Shown: positions 1 to 5,637 of the stretch, piece after piece
Layout: every line of letters starts with the position of its first letter
Position numbering within the stretch: position 1 is the first letter of the stretch
Source: JAZKBN01 sp040388605
GTDB lineage: Bacteria; Bacteroidota; Bacteroidia; Cytophagales; Flexibacteraceae
DNA length: 5,637 nt
NCBI GenBank assembly: GCA_040388605.1
Contig: JAZKBN010000072.1
Span: 1-5,637, forward strand
Direction of reading: 5' to 3'
Position numbers and translations under genes: made by a program
Notes under the pieces: model-generated
Databases searched by the model: none
The model's input: only the letters and a program-made list of their open reading frames with translations
What the model was told of the DNA's origin: nothing

Positions 1-100
1 TCGCATTCGCGATGCCGAACATTTGAAATATTTTCAATGTAAAGGGCAGGATTTTTTGCATGTCAGGGATGAAAAAACGCCTTAGTTTGGTAAGATTCGG

Positions 101-120
101 GCGAACCTTGATCGGTTCGC
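101..120. repeat. Small perfect hairpin (7 bp)
   Basis: GCGAACC (101-107) and GGTTCGC (114-120) are perfect reverse complements around a 6-base loop. No T-run follows on either strand, so it is not an intrinsic terminator. It could be part of a folded RNA or an operator-like site; nothing in the sequence decides which. Confidence 0.4.
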
Positions 121-176
121 AGGAATTAGGGGTAAGAAACTAATGCGGGTATTAAAGACTAACCGTTCAATCTCAA

Positions 177-193
177 TAGCCAAGGTTTGGCTA
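177..193. repeat. Small perfect hairpin (7 bp)
   Basis: TAGCCAA (177-183) and TTGGCTA (187-193) are perfect reverse complements around a 3-base loop. There is no T-tract after it. It lies in the same gene-free region as the larger hairpins and may belong to the same RNA, but this is only positional inference. Confidence 0.35.
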
Positions 194-405
194 CAATCCA
201 CTTTGCGAGGGCAGTAAAGTTCTCTTTCAAAATTGTTTAACAGGAATTCAGGCTAATAACTGAGGCCGGTCCTGCTAAGGTATTGTTTAAGCATATCCCC
301 CCTGATTTCGGTAATATGCAGCAGCGCCAATGACTTTGTTAACCATGCAGTACTTCGGATAATTACAAAAATCGACATAATAGCAAAAAGTAGTTGGTAA
401 AACGA

Positions 406-458
406 AGCTAAACAGATTGTAATCAATTGATTTTCAATTAATTACAACCTGATTAGCT
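406..458. repeat. 53-base near-perfect inverted repeat
   Basis: The left arm (406-430) and right arm (434-458) pair at 22 of 25 positions around a TTT triloop. The arms start AGCTAA and end TTAGCT. The three mismatches are A412/A452, A416/C448 and C424/A440. Read as minus-strand RNA the last two become U-G and G-U wobble pairs, so 24 of 25 positions would pair. This hints at an RNA structure on the minus strand, though a decayed palindromic repeat or small transposon-like element would look the same. After the hairpin on the minus strand comes TCGTTTTA, a weak terminator-like tail. Confidence 0.6.
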
Positions 459-463
459 GGCTC

Positions 464-496
464 CTTATGGAATACGTCCCATACGTTTTCCATAAG
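464..496. repeat. 33-base strong hairpin
   Basis: CTTATGGAA (464-472) pairs with TTCCATAAG (488-496). Inside, after one T/T mismatch, ACGT (474-477) pairs with ACGT (483-486) around a 5-base CCCAT loop. That gives 13 pairs with one mismatch. It starts 5 bases after the 53-base hairpin and 16 bases before the plus-strand terminator, so three hairpins stand in a row. Confidence 0.55.
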
Positions 497-512
497 CTCA
501 TACCATGCGAGT

Positions 513-539
513 GGCTGCCTTGCGGCAGCTGAGTTTTTT
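513..539 (+). terminator. Plus-strand intrinsic terminator without a gene
   Basis: GCTGCC (514-519) pairs perfectly with GGCAGC (524-529) around a TTGC loop, with a G-T wobble at 513/530 extending the stem. Four bases after that pair comes TTTTTT (534-539). The T-run is only on the plus strand; in the other direction the hairpin is followed by CACTCG. No plus-strand gene precedes it within the window. It faces the desaturase terminator, so the two units would converge. Confidence 0.5.
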
Positions 540-622
540 CAAGACATTTTGCATACCCAATTAGCTTGCTAAGACTTTTTCTGACAAAAACACCAGCTAC
601 TTTTTGCCACATTACCCAAAAA

Positions 623-666
623 TCAGGAAAAGCAAAAGCCGCAACCGGTTTCCCGATTGCGGCTTT
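623..666 (-). terminator. Intrinsic terminator of the desaturase gene
   Basis: On the minus strand AAAGCCGCAA (666-657) pairs with TTGCGGCTTT (644-635). The stem continues through a T-G wobble and CGG/CCG to a GAAA tetraloop, about 14 pairs in all. A tail TGCTTTTCC follows (634-626). It begins 31 bases after the desaturase stop codon. The wobble and the GNRA-type loop exist only in the minus-strand RNA, which fits termination of the desaturase transcript. Confidence 0.8.
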
Positions 667-697
667 AAATAAATTAAGTTTAGTCAACGCGTCCGAA

Positions 698-1522
698 TTA
701 TGCAGCGCGCCTAACTTTAGCAGGCACCAGGCGAATAATATGCAGCCAGTGAAGCACTTTAATTACCGGGTAGGTTGGGTCTAATTCATACCACTTGGCC
801 GCGAAATTTACATTGCGGGGCAGTTTGTGGTGGTTGTTTTGGAACAATTCGCCCATCATCAGGAAATCAAGAACCAATGAGTTGCGTGATTTATCGTTGT
901 TGTCGAAGTTTTGGTATCCGTATTTGTGACCGCTCCAGTTAACAATGGCACCGTGAACAGGGCCCATAAGGAAGTGGAAAGGAAGCAAAAGGAACAGGTA
1001 CCAGGCATTTGCAGGAACAAGGGTAATATACAGCATTACGTAGAATGTACCCCAGCCAATGCGGCTGAACCAGCTGTCGCCCATTTTCTCAACAAGGTTC
1101 CATTCAGGAATGGCGCCGTTGAAACGTGCTTCAGGCTCCTGCTCGCGATCGAGAAAGCGCTTGTAAATATCTTTGGTCTTCCACATCATGGTGAAAACGT
1201 TTTTGGTATGATGTGGTGTGTGAGGATCTTTCTCGGTATCGGAGTATGCATGGTGCATACGGTGCAGTATAGCGTATGCACGCGGGCTCAAATAGCTGCT
1301 GCCCTGCGATACGTAAGTAAGCATGTAAAAGAAACGTTCCCAGAACTTGTTCATGGTGAACATTTTATGTGCCGAATAACGGTGCAGGAAGAATGTTTGT
1401 GAAAACAGGCTTATGTACCAGTGTCCGATGAATAATGCGAGGATATATACCACGTTTTGTTTAAAATGGGGGGTTAGGTTTTTGTTTGAACCCGGCCTTT
1501 CGGGCCCGAATTCGTGCAGCAA
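698..1522 (-). CDS. Membrane fatty-acid desaturase (acyl-CoA desaturase type)
   Basis: This is an integral-membrane di-iron desaturase that uses O2 and electrons from a redox partner to put a cis double bond, probably delta-9, into fatty acyl chains. Numbered from the TTG at 1522, the histidine boxes are HRYSAH (47-52), HRMHH (87-91) and QNNHH (228-232), plus WSGHKYG (196-202). Hydrophobic stretches lie near 25-46 and 155-188. The third box has Gln in place of the usual first His, as in QxxHH desaturases. The start is uncertain. No ATG lies upstream of the first box. The span given uses TTG; a GTG at 1453 would give 251 residues beginning VVYILALF, and I find this more protein-like because residues 1-23 look like GC-rich leader. 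It is transcribed alone, from a promoter at 1637-1608 to a terminator at 666. The regiospecificity is inferred from family only. Confidence 0.9.
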   Translation of the reverse strand: MLHEFGPERPGSNKNLTPHFKQNVVYILALFIGHWYISLFSQTFFLHRYSAHKMFTMNKFWERFFYMLTYVSQGSSYLSPRAYAILHRMHHAYSDTEKDPHTPHHTKNVFTMMWKTKDIYKRFLDREQEPEARFNGAIPEWNLVEKMGDSWFSRIGWGTFYVMLYITLVPANAWYLFLLLPFHFLMGPVHGAIVNWSGHKYGYQNFDNNDKSRNSLVLDFLMMGELFQNNHHKLPRNVNFAAKWYELDPTYPVIKVLHWLHIIRLVPAKVRRAA

Positions 1523-1607
1523 ATAAGCCGGCCGTGGCCCCGCCGTTTCTGCAAAGATTCCTTTTCTCTGCCGGAAGCCTGAGACCTGCTTTGGTCCGCA
1601 ATCTCTA

Positions 1608-1637
1608 CAAAATTACGAATAAAACGGCAATTCCAAA
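1608..1637 (-). promoter_or_regulatory. Bacteroidota-type promoter for the desaturase
   Basis: The minus strand carries TTTG (1637-1634), 18 bases, then TAATTTTG (1615-1608). This matches the Bacteroidota -33 TTTG / -7 TAnnTTTG consensus with usual spacing. Transcription would start near 1602, leaving a leader of about 80 bases to the TTG or about 150 bases to the GTG start. The -33 box is inside the hairpin of the preceding terminator. Confidence 0.5.
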
Positions 1638-1654
1638 AGGTATTTGAAATTGCC
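1618..1654 (-). terminator. Intrinsic terminator after the DUF4159 gene
   Basis: On the minus strand GGCAATT (1654-1648) pairs with AATTGCC (1632-1626). A U-G wobble and CAAA/TTTG extend the stem to 12 pairs around a 5-base TACCT loop. The tail is GTTTTATT (1625-1618). It lies 70 bases past the DUF4159 stop and would end the transcript of the three genes to the right. The opposite strand has no T-run after the hairpin. Confidence 0.7.
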
Positions 1655-1687
1655 CCAAGCCAGGCGCTGTTTTAGAGCCGTTTTTAG

Positions 1688-1699
1688 GTTTATATAAAC
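1688..1699. repeat. 12-base perfect palindrome
   Basis: GTTTATATAAAC reads the same on both strands. It lies between the DUF4159 stop and its terminator. It could be a protein-binding site, but in AT-rich intergenic DNA a 12-base palindrome may be chance. Confidence 0.3.
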
Positions 1700-1724
1700 T
1701 TGCTTAAATGCAATTAAAGCAATG

Positions 1725-2387
1725 TTAAAGGTTTGATAATGAGTATGTAACTATATTGGCACCCATTTTCAAAGCCAGTTGGCGCAGCTCTTCGGGATCA
1801 TTGTAAATAATTTGATCTTCCCAGCCATTACCGAGGTCGCACTCGTATGAATAAAAGCAAACCAACCTTCCCTGGTAAATAATTCCAAAACCTTGGGGAG
1901 CCTTATTATCATGCTCATGTACCTTGGGCAAGCCTTTGTCGAAGCTGTATTTTTGGTGGTAAATGGGGTGGCTGAACGGCAGTTCCACGAAACTCAGCTC
2001 CGGGAATACCTTTTTCATTTCTGTTCTGATGAATTTATCGAGGCCATAATTGTCATCTATATGCAGAAAGCCGCCACCCTCAAGGTATTTGCGCAGGTTT
2101 TGCGCCTCCTGTGCTGTGAAAACCACATTGCCGTGCCCGGTCATGTGCACAAAAGGGTAAGCGAAAAGCTCTGCGCTGCCTACTTCCACCACCTCGTCGC
2201 GGGGGTCTATATTGGTGCGCAGGTTTTTATTACAGAAAGCAATCAGGTTGGGCAGGCTGGTTTTATTGGCATACCAGTCTCCGCCGCCGTTGTATTTTAG
2301 CTTGGCTATTTTGAAGCTATAGGTTTGCCCGAATGTAGGGGCTGCAAGTAACAGGGCAAAAACAGCCAACAAAATTAATTTTCTCAT
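1725..2387 (-). CDS. Exported DUF4159-domain protein
   Basis: The 220-residue product opens with a clear Sec signal peptide: MRK, a hydrophobic stretch at about 4-17, and probable cleavage after G20 before QTYSF. The rest matches my recollection of the DUF4159 family, whose fold is related to class I glutamine amidotransferases. The visible hallmarks are FVHMTGHGN (79-87), GGGFLHIDD (104-112), LPFSHPIY (136-143), and a C-terminal GWEDQ (188-192) leading to ALKMGANIVTYSL (205-217). The function is unknown; no Cys nucleophile sits at the TGHGN turn, so amidotransferase activity is unlikely. The start is ATG without a Shine-Dalgarno sequence, usual in Bacteroidota. It is the last gene of a likely unit with rsmE (67 bases upstream) and is followed by a terminator. 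It acts in the periplasm or envelope by inference. Length is normal and there is no sign of damage. Confidence 0.9.
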   Translation of the reverse strand: MRKLILLAVFALLLAAPTFGQTYSFKIAKLKYNGGGDWYANKTSLPNLIAFCNKNLRTNIDPRDEVVEVGSAELFAYPFVHMTGHGNVVFTAQEAQNLRKYLEGGGFLHIDDNYGLDKFIRTEMKKVFPELSFVELPFSHPIYHQKYSFDKGLPKVHEHDNKAPQGFGIIYQGRLVCFYSYECDLGNGWEDQIIYNDPEELRQLALKMGANIVTYSLSNL

Positions 2388-2455
2388 GCTTGGTACAGGT
2401 AAACCCTGTTATAAATATCCAAATAAAGTCTATTTCAGGCTATGGCGCAAGCCGC

Positions 2456-3181
2456 CTAAGTATTCTGATCTGAAACGGTGAAGCAGGCAGCCAAACCGGC
2501 TGTTTCCGTTCGCAGGCGAACAGGACCAAGACTTACCGCCTTATAGCCGCTGTTTAGGGCTGAAGTTATCTCGGTTTCAGTAAAGTCTCCTTCTGGGCCA
2601 ATCAGAACGGTAACTTCCTGCCCGGCACTGAAAGCTTCGCGCAAAAGTACCCTTTCGCTTTCATCTTCAAGCAGGTGCGCAATCAGGCAGGGGCCGTTTT
2701 GCGTGGCTTTCAGCATATCGGCAAATTTAACGGGGGCTTCAAATTCAGGCATCCAGAGCCTTTGGCTTTGCTTCATGGCTCCCAGCATAATGCGCTCAAA
2801 CCTTTCCTGTTTTAGTCCGCGCAACTCAGTGCGGCTTGTTTGCAGGAAAGTGAGTTTGCGGATACCGATTTCAACAGCCTTTTCGGCAAGCCATTCCATG
2901 CGATCTGCGCTCTTGGTGGGGGCGATGGCCAAGTGCAGAAAGGCAGGGTTTTGCACTTCGCTGCGCAAAAGCTTCTGCAATTGCACAGCAACGCCTTTGG
3001 CCGAAACCTCCCAAATGCTGCCTTCGAAAAGAAGGCCTTTACCATTGGTTACCAATAAAATATCTCTTTGCGCCATGCGCAGCACTTTGGTTATATGCCT
3101 GCTTTCATCGGGGTCGAAGAGTATGGTAAGGCCGGGCTCTGCGGCATCGGGATGGTAAAAGAGACTTTTGTCGCTGTTCAT
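2456..3181 (-). CDS. rsmE: 16S rRNA (uracil(1498)-N(3))-methyltransferase RsmE
   Basis: RsmE transfers a methyl group from S-adenosylmethionine to N3 of U1498 in helix 44 of 16S rRNA, acting on the assembled 30S subunit in the cytoplasm. The 241 residues match the family length. The N-terminal PUA-like part shows LFYHP (7-11) and ESRHITKVLRM (26-36). The C-terminal SPOUT (knotted) methyltransferase part shows KSADRMEWLAEKAVEIGI (90-107), MKQSQR (136-141), the cofactor-loop motif IGPEGDFTETE (194-204) and LGPVRLRTETA (218-228). All expected motifs are present. The ATG at 3181 is preceded by an A-rich stretch and a small hairpin rather than a Shine-Dalgarno sequence. The stop is TAG. It lies 37 bases after the 735-codon gene and 67 bases before the DUF4159 gene, so co-transcription is likely. 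Confidence 0.96.
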   Translation of the reverse strand: MNSDKSLFYHPDAAEPGLTILFDPDESRHITKVLRMAQRDILLVTNGKGLLFEGSIWEVSAKGVAVQLQKLLRSEVQNPAFLHLAIAPTKSADRMEWLAEKAVEIGIRKLTFLQTSRTELRGLKQERFERIMLGAMKQSQRLWMPEFEAPVKFADMLKATQNGPCLIAHLLEDESERVLLREAFSAGQEVTVLIGPEGDFTETEITSALNSGYKAVSLGPVRLRTETAGLAACFTVSDQNT

Positions 3182-3187
3182 GTTTTT

Positions 3188-3208
3188 GGCCGAATTAATT
3201 TATCGGCC
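3188..3208 (-). other. Hairpin just upstream of the rsmE start
   Basis: On the minus strand GGCCGA (3208-3203) pairs with TCGGCC (3193-3188) around a 9-base AT-rich loop. The hairpin ends 6 bases before the rsmE ATG and is followed by AAAAAC, not T's, so it is not a terminator. It may guard the mRNA between the two genes or influence rsmE translation; both are inference. Confidence 0.4.
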
Positions 3209-3218
3209 GGTATTTAAT

Positions 3219-5426
3219 TTACAGGCTCAGCTGAATGCCCGGACCAATAACATAGAAGAACTTACCTGAAACGATGAAATATCCGAAGCCCCCGTAAAGG
3301 TTAAAGCTGATTTTCTTGTTTCGGTAAGGCGGGGCTAAAGATGCAATGCCAACCAGTGCGGCGTCGCGCACCACGCTGTTATCGCTGCTGAAATTGAAGG
3401 CGTTTAGAGCCAGCACCCCGGCGCCGATTTTATAAGGCCTAAGCTTTTCAATTTTATCTGGGCTGTAGAAGCTGAACTGGGCAAGAATGGCAAGGCTAAC
3501 GCCGGTAAAACTACCGAAACCTTTGTCGGCAACCTCGCCTATGCGCTTAATAATGAGGCCGCTGGGTAAAGATGCATCAATATCGAAGGTGTAATGCCTT
3601 TGCAGGATTATAGTAGCCTTGCGGCTGTAGCCTGATTGACCGCCATAAGCATCAGGCTTATGCTTAACCGTGATTTCGATACGGCTCCAATCGGGCAAAT
3701 CGTAGGTTTTACGACTCATGTATTGGTTTATGCTAATATCGTTCCGGCGGCAGTCTTTGTCATTATAAAAGGCTGCCCTGGGCGAGTTATCGCCGGGACA
3801 TATAAGCACATCGTTTACGTCTTTGCTTTCGGTAAGCTCGCCTTTGTTGTTATAATAACTGATGTTTACTGTAAGGTATTGCCTGCCGAATAATCGCCCG
3901 CCTTCATCTATTTTATTGGGCTGGAAGCTGATGGTTATATCCCGTATGTTCTTGTCGTAGAGGCGCGGCGCCGATACCATGGTTAAGGGTTCATCTTTAC
4001 CGCTGTAGTTAAAGCTCACAAAATCAAGGGGCTTAGGCTGCTGAAACTCTTTTATTTGTATATCGTAGCCTGTATTTTTCTGAGCGTTAAATATTACGAT
4101 TTTCCGTTTGCTGATGTTTAAAGGCACCCTGAATTTAAACTGCACTACATTCTCAGTAGCCAAGGCCGAATCGCGGCGAAGCTCTGAAATATCTTCCACC
4201 AAAAAACGCGCTTTGGAGAGCCCGGTACCTTCTATGCGCACTTCAACGGTTTCACCCGGGTTGGCGCTCAAATTGGTGCTCCAATCGGCCCCGTCGCGGA
4301 GAATGCTGACTTTAGAAATCTGCATGCGTTCACTGATGGTGAAGTTGGTAATATAGCGGGGCTCGTCACCGTCTTTCAGGTACAGGAAACCGTCGGTAAG
4401 GCGGTGCAGGGCATAGGGGCGCAGCCAGCAAAGAACCCGGTCATTACTTAGCATGCTGCGGGTGTAAAGCTCGCCTATAAAAGTGCCCCCGCCTTCCAAT
4501 TGGTCTTCTATGCGGTAGGTTTTATGCATCTGCAGGTTAATGTTGTTCTCAAGCTGCACCTCCAGGCCCCGGCCGAAATTGATTTCAAGGGTTACATCTT
4601 TCGGGTCGAAATTCAGGAAGGTGAGCCGGCCTTTACGGACTGTGAAGCTGTGCCTGATAATAGGAAGGGCAGTGGAAACTATGCCTGAATCGTTGATGAA
4701 CGGCTTTCGGGTTGAAAGCTCCAGGCTCATTTCTATCTTGCCCTGGCTCCTGGGAAGAATCTGGGCTCGAAGCTGCTGGTCTTCGAGGTATATTTTATAG
4801 TCGAAATCTTTTTGCTTATGCCAGGTATTATCTGCCCGCACGTTTTCGGGGTGGTTGCTTTGCAGCTCGAAAATGCGGGCCTCGCCGGTATACAGATCAT
4901 CGTCTTTTACCTTGATGCCCAATGTAGTAGGCACCGATGGCAACAGCCTGATATCGTAGTTATAGGTTCTGCCGTCTTTATATACCGTATTGAAAATGAG
5001 CGAAATATGCTGGCTTGCGCTAAGATTGCTGAACCTTATTTTTGCCCGGTAATAAGTGCTGTCTATTAAGGTAAGGCTGTCGAGCAGGTCAAAATCACCG
5101 CTGCGCATGAGCTGTAATGAACGGATATAGGCGGGGTTTGCAGGGTGTATTTCAACTTCGGCCTGCTCATTGTTTTTGTCGTATTCAAAAAGCAGGTACC
5201 TTTTTCCCTGGTAAATTACAAAGTCGTCTTTCAGGGTGTATTCCGATGTTTCGGTAATAAAGCGAAGCTCCTTAATCATGGAAGGCTCGCCCTGGAGGCC
5301 CTGGTTATGGCTGCCTTGCGCAAAAGCTTGGTTAAGGCTTGAAAACAACAAAATACAGGTTGAATAAAAAACCGTCAGAAAGCCGGAACTTTTGAACTCC
5401 CTGATAAATTGTAACCTATAAATCAT
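3219..5426 (-). CDS. Exported protein of unknown function, probable outer-membrane barrel end
   Basis: I do not recognise this 735-residue protein. Its N-terminus has a basic region (1-14), a hydrophobic core (15-31) and an AFA-Q cleavage site near 36/37, which is a Sec signal peptide. The middle (about 50-610) is rich in beta-strand patterns. Residues 368-410 (QISKVSIL, NPGETVEVRIEGTGL) look like an IPT/TIG-type Ig-like fold. Cys543 and Cys559 could form a disulfide. The last 125 residues (about 611-735) alternate hydrophobic and polar residues in six to eight segments rich in Gly and aromatics, such as FNLYGGFGYFIV (708-719), and end GPGIQLSL. This suggests a small outer-membrane beta-barrel. 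The ATG is the first start after an in-frame TAG eight codons upstream. rsmE follows after 37 bases, so the two are probably co-transcribed, though no functional link is known to me. An exported cell-envelope or secretion role is inference only. Confidence 0.85.
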   Translation of the reverse strand: MIYRLQFIREFKSSGFLTVFYSTCILLFSSLNQAFAQGSHNQGLQGEPSMIKELRFITETSEYTLKDDFVIYQGKRYLLFEYDKNNEQAEVEIHPANPAYIRSLQLMRSGDFDLLDSLTLIDSTYYRAKIRFSNLSASQHISLIFNTVYKDGRTYNYDIRLLPSVPTTLGIKVKDDDLYTGEARIFELQSNHPENVRADNTWHKQKDFDYKIYLEDQQLRAQILPRSQGKIEMSLELSTRKPFINDSGIVSTALPIIRHSFTVRKGRLTFLNFDPKDVTLEINFGRGLEVQLENNINLQMHKTYRIEDQLEGGGTFIGELYTRSMLSNDRVLCWLRPYALHRLTDGFLYLKDGDEPRYITNFTISERMQISKVSILRDGADWSTNLSANPGETVEVRIEGTGLSKARFLVEDISELRRDSALATENVVQFKFRVPLNISKRKIVIFNAQKNTGYDIQIKEFQQPKPLDFVSFNYSGKDEPLTMVSAPRLYDKNIRDITISFQPNKIDEGGRLFGRQYLTVNISYYNNKGELTESKDVNDVLICPGDNSPRAAFYNDKDCRRNDISINQYMSRKTYDLPDWSRIEITVKHKPDAYGGQSGYSRKATIILQRHYTFDIDASLPSGLIIKRIGEVADKGFGSFTGVSLAILAQFSFYSPDKIEKLRPYKIGAGVLALNAFNFSSDNSVVRDAALVGIASLAPPYRNKKISFNLYGGFGYFIVSGKFFYVIGPGIQLSL

Positions 5427-5566
5427 TTCCTTTTGCCCTGAATTCTAATATTTTGCAGCTGTAAAATTAGGCCTCGCTGTTTGAATTACCATATATAACC
5501 CCTGTGTAATCTCTATAATTTTGACAGGAAAGGCTTGTGTACCGGCTTTGCAAAATGGTTTTTATA

Positions 5567-5637
5567 CTATCGGGAATCAGCTGAATCCGCAGCTTTTTTA
5601 CTGAACAGGCGCTTAATTTTGCTGAAGTCAAAATCAA
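5567..5637 (-). CDS. C-terminal end of an unidentified gene (partial)
   Basis: Entering from the right edge, this frame gives 22 residues, beginning DFDFSKIKRLF and ending ADSADSR, then TAG. The charged, lysine-rich tail and codon choice look like a genuine protein end, but it is too short to identify. A second minus-strand frame stays open from 5637 to 5467 (56 codons) and cannot be ruled out; its residues LILTSAKLSACS look less protein-like. The gene would lie upstream of the 735-codon gene on the same strand, with 140 bases between them, enough room for a separate promoter. Confidence 0.45.
   Translation of the reverse strand, partial: DFDFSKIKRLFSKKAADSADSR

Larger units (their letters stand above)
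1..697. other. Long gene-free region with hairpins
   Basis: No reading frame here resembles a protein. The longest open frame on the minus strand (687-442) starts at TTG, runs through two terminator hairpins and has no recognisable composition, so I do not call it. No tRNA, tmRNA, RNase P or SRP RNA signature was found by eye. The stretch does contain several inverted repeats (listed separately) and two terminators that face each other around 540-634. Either it holds a plus-strand non-coding RNA ending at 539, or it is a long spacer whose left neighbour lies outside the window. Confidence 0.6.

Noticed and set aside
60..143. 27-codon plus-strand frame starting MSGMKKRLS
   Set aside because: It is short, without a ribosome-binding site or known family, and is expected by chance in a region this long.
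232..290. Direct repeat ATTGTTTAA at 232-240 and 282-290
   Set aside because: It could be a target duplication around a 41-base insert, but the nine bases are AT-rich, the insert shows only a weak CAGGA/TCCTG inverted end, and no element is recognisable.
442..687. 81-codon minus-strand open frame
   Set aside because: It starts at TTG, runs through the desaturase terminator and the plus-strand terminator, and its protein has no recognisable features.
911..1402. 163-codon plus-strand open frame opposite the desaturase
   Set aside because: It lies wholly antisense to a gene with clear histidine boxes and shows no domain of its own; it is a shadow frame.
1663..1685. Weak plus-strand hairpin followed by GTTTTT
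   Set aside because: The stem has only five pairs with a mismatch, and no plus-strand gene precedes it.
1893..2300. 135-codon plus-strand open frame opposite the DUF4159 gene
   Set aside because: It is antisense to a well-supported gene and has no recognisable motif.
5462..5469. TAATTTTA on the minus strand, a possible -7 box for the 735-codon gene
   Set aside because: It deviates from TAnnTTTG at the last base, and no TTTG lies 17-23 bases upstream.
5516..5523. Perfect TAATTTTG on the plus strand
   Set aside because: There is no -33 box at proper spacing (nearest TTTG is 32 bases away) and no plus-strand gene follows within the window.

Overview
The window looks like an ordinary chromosomal stretch of a Bacteroidota (Cytophaga-Flavobacterium-Bacteroides) genome. 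The signs are a DUF4159 gene next to rsmE, a Bacteroidota-type desaturase, starts without Shine-Dalgarno sequences, and a TTTG / TAnnTTTG promoter. The class cannot be fixed from the sequence. All confident genes lie on the minus strand and read right to left.

Layout in reading order. At the right edge (5567-5637) there is probably the C-terminal tail of an unidentified gene. After 140 bases comes a 735-codon gene (5426-3219) for an exported protein of unknown function with a probable outer-membrane beta-barrel end. It is followed after 37 bases by rsmE (3181-2456, 16S rRNA m3U1498 methyltransferase), and after another 67 bases by a signal-peptide-bearing DUF4159 protein (2387-1725). These three probably form one transcription unit that ends at an intrinsic terminator at 1654-1618. 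The -33 box of a promoter for the next gene sits inside that terminator hairpin. The next gene is a membrane fatty-acid desaturase (1522-698, start uncertain), closed by a strong terminator at 666-623.

Bases 1-697 hold no convincing protein gene. This leader-less, gene-less stretch carries several hairpins: 101-120, 177-193, a 53-base near-perfect hairpin at 406-458, a 33-base hairpin at 464-496, and a plus-strand intrinsic terminator at 513-539 with six T's. That last terminator faces the desaturase terminator and has no gene in front of it, so a non-coding RNA is possible here. This is the most interesting unexplained signal in the window.

Functionally the genes are a mix: lipid desaturation (aerobic membrane-fluidity control), ribosome modification and two envelope or secreted proteins of unknown role. 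I see no mobile element, CRISPR array, tRNA, rRNA or defence system. No exciting new system is demonstrable; the non-coding hairpin cluster and the uncharacterised 735-residue protein are the best leads.
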